Numbered from the stretch's first letter, positions 24,975 to 36,032 are shown. The stretch: DNA of 64,000 nucleotides from Rhabditoides inermis (GCA_963966185.1 CAWZYM010000106.1:62001-126000), one strand, 5' to 3'. The notes: generated by a model from the letters alone, not told the origin. Program-made: numbers and translations.

Positions 24975-25374
24975 GGGTGGTAGGACTCGTTGCCGCGGTG
25001 GTCGGTGACAATCACAACCTTGCTTTCGCCCACGTCTCTCCCGTACCTAAGCAGCGCCAATCACGTATGCATTGTTCAACAGTGACAAACCGGGACTGAT
25101 AGAAGTCGGCGAGCGAGTCGTATCCGGGCACAGCAGATGGCGTGTGTCCCGCGTCCCGCGCCGTCTTTTTGACCACCATCCCGACAAATGCGAAACCTGT
25201 AACTCGCTATTACAAGAAATAACTTTGTCGGTCTCTCTCTATGTCTCTCTCTATTGCACTCTAAATCGTGACTCACCTGCCGCGTTCAAGTTTCCGCCAT
25301 GGCGGCGGAATACAGGTAGACCGCGGATGTGCTGGATGGTCTCAAGCGGGGCCGCGTTCATTACGCCGCTGTAA
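24975..25374 (-). pseudogene. Unknown spliced gene fragment (left arm)
   Basis: Minus-strand copy of the blocks at 33214-33607. Two exon-like blocks join in frame across a short intron with a gtgagt donor; see the right-arm entry for detail. It lies between the polymerase-like region and the outer arm, on the same strand as the main polymerase fragment, so it may be another gene of the same element. Function is unknown. Confidence 0.35.
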
Positions 25375-25879
25375 CAAGACGATGAGAGCGGAATCGGTGA
25401 GAAAAAAGTTTACAAAGAAGAAGCGTGCACTCGGCTCGATCAAGTTGTGATAGGTCAAGCGTCAAGTGATCGAAGGGCTGTCTTAGCCCCGCCCACGCTG
25501 CTATCATTGGCGCGATCAGCTGTATCTCGTTGGGGCATACTGTAGCCATAGGACTCCGGAAGATATCAATATTGAGAGATACTACGAGAGAGTGCGTGTT
25601 GTAAGAGAACGCGAAAACCGGCTGTATTTTACCGTCTACAAAAAATGGAAGATTGTGCGGGAAGTCTCTGGTCAATTGCATTTTCAAATCGTCTCGCGTC
25701 GCGCGTCTTGGCGCAAGGGGTACTGTAGCCTTCGCCAGGTGAGAGAGTATGGAGTTGAGAGGTGAGAGGGCACACAGAGAAGAAAACCGCCTGTATTTTG
25801 ACGTCTACAAAAATGGAAGCCCCGTAGACAACTGACGACGGGGAAGAGGCGAGAGCTTCTCTATCATCGGAATCCACAA

Positions 25880-27940
25880 TTAATAGTCCTACCCGTCATA
25901 ATGACTTTGCGCACCTTCTTGTAAGTAATTAACAGCTTGGTCGGTGATAGAATCTAGAACGAGCGATCGTCCCATAATTTTCCAAAACACGGCTGGAGGG
26001 AGAGGCTAGAATCTCGATGACTGACTTGTCGATCCTCTCTGCTTGTTTTCTCCACTGAAAACTGCAATGTTCCGGAAAAGTTCTTTTTTTTGCCGGTTGT
26101 TTTCATCACTTAAATTAGAGAATTTAGGAGCAGTTTGACGGCTTCTCGCAGCCTGCTGTTCTTGCAGATTTTCTTCCTAGCCAGCCGGATACCCTCCACC
26201 TTGAACATGCGTTGAAACTGAAACATCTCAGCAAAATTACACCCTTATACTCCTCAATGTACGTCTCGATCTCCTCTTCCATCTCCGCGCTCGGCGCCAG
26301 CCCGCGCGACTCCTAGAGATAACAACACAATTTCTCCCCTTTCTCAAATATTATACTACCTGCTTGATTTTCAGGAACAAGTTGATGTATTCCGAGAGCG
26401 GTCCGTCTGTGTCTTCCTCCCGGACGTACACGGACCACTCACCCCAGTGCAGACCCTGTACGGACACACATGTAAAGTACTTACCCGTATAGCCGTAAAA
26501 GCAAAATAAGGTTGAAAGGAAACCTACATAGTGAACCTTGAGCAGCCGAGCCTGCAAAGAATGCAATGCTAATTTATTGTTTCAGTAATCTCACTTGAGC
26601 GCTGCCTTGAGTTCGTGAGTCGACCATGTCCCCCAAAACTCTCGAACCTCGTCCTTTTGAGGTCAAAAACGGCTCTTTCCGCTATGTCCGCACAATCTCG
26701 TACAGAAAGAACAACAGCTTTCCTAAACGGGCCGTTCTGACGTGTTCATTTTAGTCTCTATCACCTCCGCGGCTATACGGTAGCGCGGGAACATACATCT
26801 GCCATGACGCGCGCACCTGGATAGCTCTCTATAGCATTCATGCGATCAGCTCTCTATAGCGTTCATGCGAACTACTATTCTCACTTCTCTCGACTTTTTC
26901 TCTCTCTTGAGCGGTTTCTTTATATATTTTTCTCTCTATCTATCTCTCTCTCTCTCTCTCGTATTCTATTCGGTGCATTCACACGACACTGAAGAAAACC
27001 GTCCGTGATCAGTTGGTCTGAGTGAGAGATGGGACCAGGCGCCCGACAGGATATCTACCCTACAACAGAACATCGATAACCCACCAATTTACCCCTAAAC
27101 ATCCACCTTCTCATTACACGTAGGATGGAGAGAAACATAGTTCTAAATAGGTTCAAATTAGATACATTAATACATCTAAAAGCTCGGAAATGCATACATA
27201 CCCGTCTCGCTACTCGCGGACAGCGCAGCAAGGAGCGAAATAGTGTGTCAGACGGTGAGAGGAGGGTAAGCGCGAGGATGCGCATGCGAACTGAAGAGGA
27301 GAGACGCACCTTGTAATTGAGGTGCAGTTGTAACGGAATAGCTTGTGCGTACATTCGATTCGGAAAGGCTCGGGCCGATCTCCAAAAAGCGCATTTCGGG
27401 CATCGATGGGATTCTAGATTAATCGAGAATATCATTAAACTAACAACAACGTCCTACCCTACAACAGAACATCGATAACCCATCGATAAACTCCCAAATG
27501 ACAGGCCACTTATCAAACTGTGTCTTGATGTAGGAGGCGCACCGCTTTTCGCGTGTCCGCACTTCTCCCGTAGTCTTCTTTTCTCCGGTTGCATCACATA
27601 CGTGCACATCTGTCGCACTGTACTTGAAAGAGTAGCGGTGAAAACAGGCAGCCGTGGTAGTCGATAGCGGTTCTTTTGCCACTTGGTGCGGTCGGCGGGA
27701 CGAATTCATCAACCCGATACCGCGAGCCAGACACTGTGATCTCGCCTCCTCGGCCAGCATGGTGAATCTGCGCGCCACACGTCACTCTTCGCCACTTCAT
27801 GTAGAGGCAGGCAGTAATGCTCTCCACAGCTCGGTGATCCTTCTTTTGGGTGTATTCGTCTCCTCGGAAACAAAGTTGTCCGATAAACGGTCATGACTGC
27901 AGAAGCGGCGGTGCACGCTTGCGAGAACACATGCACATAT
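25880..27940 (-). pseudogene. Polinton-type DNA polymerase B, broken (left arm)
   Basis: Mirror copy of 30640-32700. It includes, in order on the minus strand, the N-terminal nuclease-like block (about 27876-27550), a 450-bp insertion, the YVPALPY and GTWST blocks (about 26800-26610), the YINLFLKIKQ exon (about 26460-26360) and the motif B region (KLLLNSL, about 26140-26115). Frameshifts and short introns are the same as in the right arm. It could not encode an active polymerase. Identity to the right arm is near complete, so the break pattern predates the inversion. Confidence 0.72.
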
Positions 27941-27989
27941 GTGATACTGTAGAATAGCTTGCGGAAGATGTTAATAGAATATCTCAGCA

Positions 27990-28150
27990 AAATTACCTCC
28001 TCATACTCTTGAATGTACGCCTAGATCTCCTCTTCCGTCTCCACGCCCGGTGGCAGCCAGCCCGCGCGACTCCTGGAGCAATGCAGTTCCCTTTCTCAAA
28101 TATTAGGTAACCTGCTGGATTTTCAGAAACATAGTCCTCTCATCCGGATT
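27990..28150 (-). pseudogene. Extra polymerase B fragment (left arm)
   Basis: A short minus-strand piece has the last bases of a KIQQ-type exon, a 38-bp intron with gt...ag ends, and then codons related to the ESRGL...YIEEY region of the neighbouring polymerase fragment. It stands upstream of the N-terminal block, which is the wrong place for one colinear gene. It is therefore a duplicated or shuffled piece. The mirror copy is 30400-30545. Confidence 0.5.
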
Positions 28151-29300
28151 TGTTGTAGTTGAAGTTTGCCGTCGCGCACGGATATGTCATTCTCGACGTT
28201 CACAAGGTGAGAGTCTGACTATCGCTTTCACTCATTCGCGTCATTTTCTACACTACAAGATCTGGAAGCAGTACGTCAAGGAGAACGACGAGAAGGTATC
28301 CCTCTCCTCCTTCATCGACTGTTTTCTCCGAGTGAAACAGGTGTGCAAATTAAAGTAATGACCGGCTATACGCGTGTGTACGTTGATAGGCGATGTCGGG
28401 TCTTCCTCCTGGAGTGTCAAACTGGTGCTCGAGATTATCAAGTTCAACCCGGGACAGCGGACAGGGAGCAAACTGCTGCTCCACGATTTGTGTGAGTTTA
28501 TTACAGTCATCAGGTCACGCTCGCTCACTCATTTAGGGGCAAACTCGGAGAGGATCCCGACAAGGCTTACACTGTTCACATCACTAACCTCGACGACTTC
28601 TGAATGGTGGTCGGAAACGCGTCGAATGGCTCAAACGCCGTCGAAAACCTTTGCAAAGGCGTATGCGACTCTCACGACTGCGCACGCGAGGATTCGTCTC
28701 TACGAGGCCTGGAGAAGGGCCGAACGGGAGTATCTAGTGTACACAGGTTAGCGATCGTAGAAGGCTTGAACGAATGTTTGGTTGTAATTTCAGACACGAA
28801 CTCGGTCCAGTTCGAGGTGCCGATGGACGAAGCCAGCCTTCTCCAACACATGGTCGGCGATTATCTCGGTGTGTGCCAACAATCACTTGTCACCTAATTT
28901 ATCACGTAAGGCGATTTCACATCCGAGTCCCTGAGGGCTGGGTCGAGACGTAGTTCGTAGCAGCCGGACCGAAGACCTATGCGTACAAGTATAGGAACGC
29001 GACCGTTTTTTCTTTCTCTCTCTCTCTCTCTTTCTCTCTTAGCCCTTCGTTCAGGTCAAGTGTAGAGGGTTCAAGTTGACAGACGAAGCGAGGCGGAAAA
29101 AAATCACGTTTGCTGAAGTGAAGAAGCGCGGGTATGCGCTTGTGAAGGAACGGGAGTTGTCGTCTCTCGACGTGCACTACAGCTTCATTCGGCGGGATCT
29201 TGCGGCATCCTGCGTCTTCACGGTGCCCCCACCGCCAAGAAGTATCGTGCGGTGTTCAACAAGAGGATGCTCGGTCTAGTGCCGAAGGACAAGTATCGCA
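28140..29300 (+). pseudogene. Polinton-type DNA polymerase B, C-terminal half, motif C variant
   Basis: This second polymerase fragment runs outward on the plus strand. Visible blocks in order: ARGYVILDVH (before 28206), FIDCFLRVKQ (about 28310-28340), KFNPGQRTGSKLLLHDL (motif B region, to 28490), GKLGEDPDKAYTVHITNLDDF (about 28538-28596, then a TGA where Trp or Tyr is expected), AYATLTTAHARIRLYEAWRR, YTDTNS (motif C), GDYLG/DFTSES, then FVAAGPKTYAYKY (about 28952-28990) and VKCRGFKLTDEA after a CT-rich intron. This order and the GGPK...KGF end are typical of protein-primed family B polymerases of Polintons. Introns with GT-AG ends lie at about 28747-28793, 28869-28910 and 29006-29041. Motif C has DTN instead of DTD, so the catalytic pair is lost. 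Confidence 0.78.
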
Positions 29301-29892
29301 CTCTGCCCTGGGGGGTACAACACTACTTGCGCTTAACTGATTGTTATGTACAGTTTTGTCTTGATTTACACGTATAAATATCGCCCTCATCATCGTTTCT
29401 CTCCATCGCGCATTAACTCTTGCGACTCGGCATTTCACTCGCATCAGACGGGCAACTCTGAAGAGCCATGCGAATCTCGACAGCTTTTGTACAGTTTTGT
29501 CTTGACTCGAGCCATGCGAATCTCGACAGCTCGAGCGTCTGCCAAGAGGAGACAAGGGGAGGGCTTCATTGGGCGGCGCCTGAGGGATTGATTCAAATCG
29601 ATGATGCAAAAAAAAACCCAAAGTAGGCGTGACTCGAACAGGCGGAGCATTAGGGGCGTGGTTCGAGGGGGCGTGGCTTAAAGGTGCGGAGCATTAGGGG
29701 CGTGGTTCGAAGGGGGTGGCTTAAAGGGGCGGGGCTCAAGAGGGCGGGGCTTAAAGGGGCGGAGCTTTAGGAGGCGTGGCTCCAAGGGGCGGGCCTTGGG
29801 GGCGGGGCTTAAATGGGCGGAGCTTAAAGGGGCGTGGCTTAAAGGGGAAAGGGGCGGGGTTTAAAGGGGCGGAACAGCAACTGACTTCGACG
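28647..29892. other. Spacer of the large palindrome
   Basis: Contains the C-terminal part of the plus-strand polymerase fragment (to about 29300). Then comes a stretch with a direct repeat of gccatgcgaatctcgacagc (about 29466 and 29512), a piece related in inverted orientation to 21704-21740, and the GC-box array. Only this copy of the polymerase fragment keeps motif C, because the right arm breaks off just before it (29893). Confidence 0.8.
29636..29880. repeat. GC-box-like short tandem repeat, reverse orientation
   Basis: About fourteen degenerate units such as aaaggggcggggctt and aaaggggcgtggctt. It is the reverse complement of the array at 21498-21725 and abuts the inner end of the right palindrome arm at 29893. 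That position suggests it may have served as a breakpoint or template-switch site. Confidence 0.75.
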
Positions 29893-30440
29893 GCGTTTGA
29901 GCCATTCGACGCGTTTCCGACCACCATTCAGAAGTCGTCGAGGTTAGTGATGTGAACAGTGTAAGCCTTGTCGGGATCCTCTCCGAGTTTGCCCCTAAAT
30001 GAGTGAGCGAGCGTGACCTGATGACTGTAATAAACTCACACAAATCGTTGAGCAGCAGTTTGCTCCCTGTCCGCTGTCCCGGGTTGAACTTGATAATCTC
30101 GAGCACCAGTTTGACACTCGACGGAGGAAGACCCGACATCGCCTATCAACGTACACACGCGTATAGCCGGTCATTACTTTAATTTGCACACCTGTTTCAC
30201 TCGGAGAAAACAGTCGATGAAGGAGGAGAGGGATACCTTCTCGTCGTTCTCCTTGACGTACTGCTTCCAGATCTTGTAGTGTAGAAAATGACGCGAATGA
30301 GTGAAAGCGATAGTCAGACTCTCACCTTGTGAACGTCGAGAATGACATATCCGCGCGCGACGGCAAACTTCAACTACAACAAATCCGGATGAGAGGACTA
30401 TGTTTCTGAAAATCCAGCAGGTTACCTAATATTTGAGAAA
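29893..30440 (-). pseudogene. Polymerase B fragment cut at palindrome edge (right arm)
   Basis: Minus-strand mirror of 28140-28646. It keeps the FIDCFLRVKQ and motif B blocks; KLLLNDL here is closer to the family KLxLNSx pattern than KLLLHDL in the left arm. It stops just after the LDDF block, so it has no motif C. Confidence 0.7.
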
Positions 30441-30545
30441 GGGAACTGCATTGCTCCAGGAGTCGCGCGGGCTGGCTGCCACCGGGCGTGGAGACGGAAG
30501 AGGAGATCTAGGCGTACATTCAAGAGTATGAGGAGGTAATTTTGC
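30400..30545 (+). pseudogene. Extra polymerase B fragment (right arm)
   Basis: Plus-strand mirror of 27990-28150: the end of a KIQQ-type exon, a 38-bp intron and an exon related to the E/Y-rich block before motif B. It is upstream of the N-terminal block at 30640, so gene order is scrambled. Confidence 0.5.
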
Positions 30546-30639
30546 TGAGATATTCTATTAACATCTTCCGCAAGCTATTCTACAGTATCACATATGTGCA
30601 TGTGTTCTCGCAAGCGTGCACCGCCGCTTCTGCAGTCAT

Positions 30640-32700
30640 GACCGTTTATCGGACAACTTTGTTTCCGAGGAGACGAATACACCCAAAAGAAGGATCACCG
30701 AGCTGTGGAGAGCATTACTGCCTGCCTCTACATGAAGTGGCGAAGAGTGACGTGTGGCGCGCAGATTCACCATGCTGGCCGAGGAGGCGAGATCACAGTG
30801 TCTGGCTCGCGGTATCGGGTTGATGAATTCGTCCCGCCGACCGCACCAAGTGGCAAAAGAACCGCTATCGACTACCACGGCTGCCTGTTTTCACCGCTAC
30901 TCTTTCAAGTACAGTGCGACAGATGTGCACGTATGTGATGCAACCGGAGAAAAGAAGACTACGGGAGAAGTGCGGACACGCGAAAAGCGGTGCGCCTCCT
31001 ACATCAAGACACAGTTTGATAAGTGGCCTGTCATTTGGGAGTTTATTGATGGGTTATCGATGTTCTGTTGTAGGGTAGGAGTCTTGAGACACACGCCTTC
31101 TTCAGGAAATGCGACATCAGGGTGACTAGATTGTTGTTAGTTTAATGATATCCTCGATTAATCTAGAATCCCATCGATGCCCGAAATGCGCTTTTTGGAG
31201 ATCGGCCCGAGCCTTTCCGAATCGAATGTACGCACAAGCTATTCCGTTACAACTGCACCTCAATTACAAGGTGCGTCTCTCCTCTTCAGTTCGCATGCGC
31301 ATCCTCGCGCTTACCCTCCTCTCACCGTCTGACACACTATTTCGCTCCTTGCTGCGCTGTCCGCGAGTAGCGAAACGGATATGTATGCATTTCCGAGCTT
31401 TTAGATGTATTAATGTATCTAATTTGAACCAATTTAGAACTATGTTTCTCTCCATCCTACGTGTAATGAGAAGGTGGATGTTTAGGGGTAAATTGGTGGG
31501 TTATCGATGTTCTGTTGTAGGGTAGATATCCTGTCGGGCGCCTGGTCCCATCTCTCACTCAGACCAACTGATCACGGACGGTTTTCTTCAGTGTCGTGTG
31601 AATGCACCGAATAGAATACGAGAGAGAGAGAGAGAGATAGATAGAGAGAAAAATATATAAAGAAACCGCTCAAGAGAGAGAAAAAGTCGAGAGAAGTGAG
31701 AATAGTAGTTCGCATGAACGCTATAGAGAGCTGATCGCATGAATGCTATAGAGAGCTATCCAGGTGCGCGCGTCATGGCAGATGTATGTTCCCGCGCTAC
31801 CGTATAGCCGCGGAGGTGATAGAGACTAAAATGAACACGTCAGAACGGCCCGTTTAGGAAAGCTGTTGTTCTTTCTGTACGAGATTGTGCGGACATAGCG
31901 GAAAGAGCCGTTTTTGACCTCAAAAGGACGAGGTTCGAGAGTTTTGGGGGACATGGTCGACTCACGAACTCAAGGCAGCGCTCAAGTGAGATTACTGAAA
32001 CAATAAATTAGCATTGCATTCTTTGCAGGCTCGGCTGCTCAAGGTTCACTATGTAGGTTTCCTTTCAACCTTATTTTGCTTTTACGGCTATACGGGTAAG
32101 TACTTTACATGTGTGTCCGTACAGGGTCTGCACTGGGGTGAGTGGTCCGTGTACGTCCGGGAGGAAGACACAGACGGACCGCTCTCGGAATACATCAACT
32201 TGTTCCTGAAAATCAAGCAGGTAGTATAATATTTGAGAAAGGGGAGAAATTGTGTTGTTATCTCTAGGAGTCGCGCGGGCTGGCGCCGAGCGCGGAGATG
32301 GAAGAGGAGATCGAGACGTACATTGAGGAGTATAAGGGTGTAATTTTGCTGAGATGTTTCAGTTTCAACGCATGTTCAAGGTGGAGGGTATCCGGCTGGC
32401 TAGGAAGAAAATCTGCAAGAACAGCAGGCTGCGAGAAGCCGTCAAACTGCTCCTAAATTCTCTAATTTAAGTGATGAAAACAACCGGCAAAAAAAAGAAC
32501 TTTTCCGGAACATTGCAGTTTTCAGTGGAGAAAACAAGCAGAGAGGATCGACAAGTCAGTCATCGAGATTCTAGCCTCTCCCTCCAGCCGTGTTTTGGAA
32601 AATTATGGGACGATCGCTCGTTCTAGATTCTATCACCGACCAAGCTGTTAATTACTTACAAGAAGGTGCGCAAAGTCATTATGACGGGTAGGACTATTAA
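30640..32700 (+). pseudogene. Polinton-type DNA polymerase B, broken (right arm)
   Basis: The N-terminal nuclease-like block has IHHAGRGGEI (about 30765), RYRVDEF and YHGCLF (30873-30890), then a shift into a frame with KWPVIWEFID (about 31021-31050). After a 450-bp insertion come YVPALPY (about 31785-31805), GTWST (31948-31962, frame-shifted from its upstream part), an exon with WGEWSVYV and YINLFLKIKQ (32125-32220), a short intron, an E/Y-rich block, then EGIRLARKKI and KLLLNSL (motif B region, 32443-32463). These blocks in this order match protein-primed polymerases of Polinton/Maverick elements and linear plasmids. I do not find motif A. It is not functional as it stands. Confidence 0.75.
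31045..31526 (+). repeat. 450-bp insertion flanked by 31-bp direct repeats
   Basis: The phrase gggttatcgatgttctgttg with gtagggtag after it occurs at 31045-31076 and again at 31495-31526; the mirror pair is in the left arm at about 27055-27085 and 27455-27485. Between them is a 126-codon open stretch of unknown meaning (31145-31525). It interrupts the polymerase between the nuclease-like block and the YVPALPY block, where motif A would be expected. Confidence 0.55.
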
Positions 32701-33213
32701 TTGTGGATTCCGATGATAGAGAAGCTCTCGCCTCTTCCCCGTCGTCAGTTGTCTACGGGGCTTCCATTTTTGTAGACGTCAAAATACAGGCGGTTTTCTT
32801 CTCTGTGTGCCCTCTCACCTCTCAACTCCATACTCTCTCACCTGGCGAAGGCTACAGTACCCCTTGCGCCAAGACGCGCGACGCGAGACGATTTGAAAAT
32901 GCAATTGACCAGAGACTTCCCGCACAATCTTCCATTTTTTGTAGACGGTAAAATACAGCCGGTTTTCGCGTTCTCTTACAACACGCACTCTCTCGTAGTA
33001 TCTCTCAATATTGATATCTTCCGGAGTCCTATGGCTACAGTATGCCCCAACGAGATACAGCTGATCGCGCCAATGATAGCAGCGTGGGCGGGGCTAAGAC
33101 AGCCCTTCGATCACTTGACGCTTGACCTATCACAACTTGATCGAGCCGAGTGCACGCTTCTTCTTTGTAAACTTTTTTCTCACCGATTCCGCTCTCATCG
33201 TCTTGTTACAGCG

Positions 33214-33607
33214 GCGTAATGAACGCGGCCCCGCTTGAGACCATCCAGCACATCCGCGGTCTACCTGTATTCCGCCGCCATGGCGGAAACTTGAACGCGG
33301 CAGGTGAGTCACGATTTAGAGTGCAATAGAGAGAGACATAGAGAGAGACCGACAAAGTTATTTCTTGTAATAGCGAGTTACAGGTTTCGCATTTGTCGGG
33401 ATGGTGGTCAAAAAGACGGCGCGGGACGCGGGACACACGCCATCTGCTGTGCCCGGATACGACTCGCTCGCCGACTTCTATCAGTCCCGGTTTGTCACTG
33501 TTGAACAATGCATACGTGATTGGCGCTGCTTAGGTACGGGAGAGACGTGGGCGAAAGCAAGGTTGTGATTGTCACCGACCACCGCGGCAACGAGTCCTAC
33601 CACCCCA
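33214..33607 (+). pseudogene. Unknown spliced gene fragment (right arm)
   Basis: An exon-like block after ttgttacag starts MNAAPLETIQHIRGLPVF and ends at ggcag before gtgagt; the next block, after gagttacag, continues in frame (GFAFVGMVVKKTARD ... SLADFYQSRFVTVEQ). A third stretch (SKVVIVTDHRGNESYHP, about 33551-33600) lies in another frame. I do not recognise the family. It is on the same strand as the main polymerase fragment, about 500 bp downstream, which fits another gene of the same Polinton-like element. Confidence 0.4.
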
Positions 33608-34937
33608 TCCGTCTGCTATTCACAGTGTGACAAGTTCACCGATTCAGCGAAAAGTGCATTTTGTCGATTTTGATTTGTGATAAAGGATGATCTACATGAT
33701 GTGCTTGTGTAATTGACCAGTTGAGTCGACACGCACGCAAGACGATGGCGGCTGACCTTTTCAACAGGAACGAAAAAAACATATGATAGTAGTGGTTGTA
33801 GATCACACACGAAAAGAGAATGTCGTCTTGCTGTCATACGGTCCGTGTTCTCGTGTCTCATTTTTCTCACATAGTGGTTGTGATGTTACCATATATAGGC
33901 TGTCCCCTCGTTCATGGCACGGCACTTCCCTTTCTGAAATTTCCCAGACCCAGACACCGTTCGATGGCATTATCGCCGGTCCAAATTCATTCGGCAGAGG
34001 TAGATTTTTCACTTGCGCGTTCTTCGCGGCGCAAGCGCATGCAAATGACTTCCTTAAAACCGTAAATTATATGCGAATGCGCCGAAATCAGCGGCCAGTT
34101 TTGGATATAACTCCGTTCGGAGAATGCAATTTGTTTGTGCTTTCCACAGTAGCTTCCCAGTAGAAATCCCGACAAACGCTTGTTTTCCGATTATGATAAC
34201 TGTGCAACTAAATTGTATATCACCCGATAACACCTAAAAACAGCGAATTCCAATAGTGGAAAACGGTTTTGGAAAAAAAACTGTCTTCGGAGTAGTGCTA
34301 GAGGGTTGAATTTTGGGTATGTCGTGTACAAGATCTATTTTAAGAATCGCTTGTTTTTCGATTTTGAAAATGGCTCTTTGTAGAGTAATTCAGGACAAAA
34401 CAACCGGGAAATGGGGTCAATATTGCACCATTTTCTCGTCGTTTTCTCATTGTCTGGTTCGACCGGAGATAATACCGTACGATGAAAAGGGGAGGGGGTG
34501 TATATATATGTATATATTCATACATACATATTCAAAGGACACGCGTTGGACATGATGACATGGAGCGAGCAGGTCATATGCGTCATATGAAAGCTATCCA
34601 TGGTGGAGAGGCTCACAGATGAAAAGAAACGTGAGCATCTCTTTCCCTTCCACACATCTTTCTCCGACTTTCTTCTCTTCATCTACCCTCTCCAAATCGC
34701 CCCCGTCCCACACCTTGATACTACTTAAATGTGCATGTACACGTAGTCATTCTCGCTGTTTCAGTTAACATCCCGAGAACTTTCATCGAAAACGAGAAGC
34801 TCGTCGGCTTCCGGCAGATGCTGCTGAGTGAGAACCGAGAGACCTGCCACCTGCCGTACCGCGTGGAATAATGCAGCGCTCCACCTTGCGCAAGCGATGT
34901 TCGCCCAGATGTTCGACATGGTCTACCCCAAACTGAT

Positions 34938-35399
34938 TTGACTGTCGAGATAAATACGTTGCATCTTAGTCTTACATTTGTCAAACCATGTTCTTTATTT
35001 CGAACCCCTTTCCATTCCCCCGCCGACGAGAGCGCACCTGTCGAAGAAATGGCCGTTTTTGATGAGCCGTCGGTTTCGGTAAAGCAGGAGGAGCAGAGCG
35101 AGGAGAAGGATGTAGAGAAGCAGCAGAATGTGCAGCACGAAAAAGAGCAGAAGGAGCAGGACTAGGAGGAGAAGGTGGACGAAGCGGATGCTGAGCGGAG
35201 CAAGAGTAGGAGGAGGAGGACACTGCCGAGAATGACGAGAATGCACGCATGGATGCGGGAAATGTTGTTATGCGTGATAACACACATGCGTAATAACACA
35301 CAACAATATAAAGCAGCAGAAAAGAAGAAGTGCGAGTCAAGAGCTATCAGCCTTGCGAGCCTGCAGCCGCCCGCAAGGCGCTGCGCCAGAAGAAGATGA
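34938..35399 (+). pseudogene. Charged-protein fragment (right arm), unknown
   Basis: Twin of 23178-23639. A short acidic part rich in Glu, Lys and Gln ends at a tag stop at about 35163 and continues in the same frame as a basic SKSRRRRTLPRM part to 35399. An open stretch just upstream (about 34770-34870, with IPRTFIENEKLVGFRQML) could belong to the same or another gene but is in a different frame. Confidence 0.35.
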
Positions 35400-35949
35400 C
35401 CGACAACGCCTCCATCTCCGCTCACCGCACAATCGAAAAGACAAACACGTTTGTTTATCGACTCTATCGAAAAGGTTTATATTCGCATTGCTTGAACAAT
35501 TGTTTACTTGTGAAGACAAATAAAATGTTGACGCATTCATCTTCTTCTCCTTTCGTGAAGCAGTCTGCATATCCGTAGCGACACTACAATGTGACTCACA
35601 CGGCATCTCTCTCTCTCTCTCTCTCTTTCTGTCTGTCTCTCCATCGCGCATTATCTGTTACGCCTCGGACTAGCGCTCCGGCGCGCTGCCGCGCGCCTTC
35701 GCACTAGGTATCCAAGAATAGAAAATAGAATAGTAGTTCATCTTGCTGATTGTTCACTATTGCTTCTTACGGAGAGACATCCATGTGAAAGGTCTATGTA
35801 TCTCTTTCACTTTCTGTCTTTCTAACTTGCTCTCTCCTACTTTCTCTATCTTTATTCTTTCTCACTTTCATTACTTTTTACCTATATACACTCTCTTTCC
35901 CTCTCTCGTTCTCTCTTTCTTTTCTCTCTCCCCCTTTCTCTTTCTCGCC

Positions 35950-35950
35950 T

Positions 35951-36030
<80 letters not shown>
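35950..36030. repeat. (CT)n microsatellite of C1
   Basis: Nearly pure CT with a few TTTCT interruptions. Homologous CT runs sit at the same place in C2 (about 39058-39085 and 39460-39510) and C3 (about 41130-41190). Confidence 0.95.

Positions 36031-36032
<2 letters not shown>

Larger units (their letters stand above)
22913..35668. repeat. Large inverted repeat carrying Polinton-type pieces
   Basis: Left arm 22913-28646 and right arm 29893-35668 are reverse complements; paired positions sum to about 58577-58580 in the outer part and about 58540 in the inner part, where the right arm has an extra 41-45 bp near 31080. Differences are few: single bases such as tgttatcac versus tgttattac near 23286, and a short TA-repeat length difference near 24065. 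The spacer is about 1.25 kb. The right arm stops exactly where element C1 begins (cctcgg then actagcgctc), so its outer end may be cut by C1. Confidence 0.9.

Noticed and set aside
31500..31560. Possible polymerase motif A (VDILS) just after the 450-bp insert
   Set aside because: The residues after it do not fit SLYP and the frame closes soon; too weak to claim.
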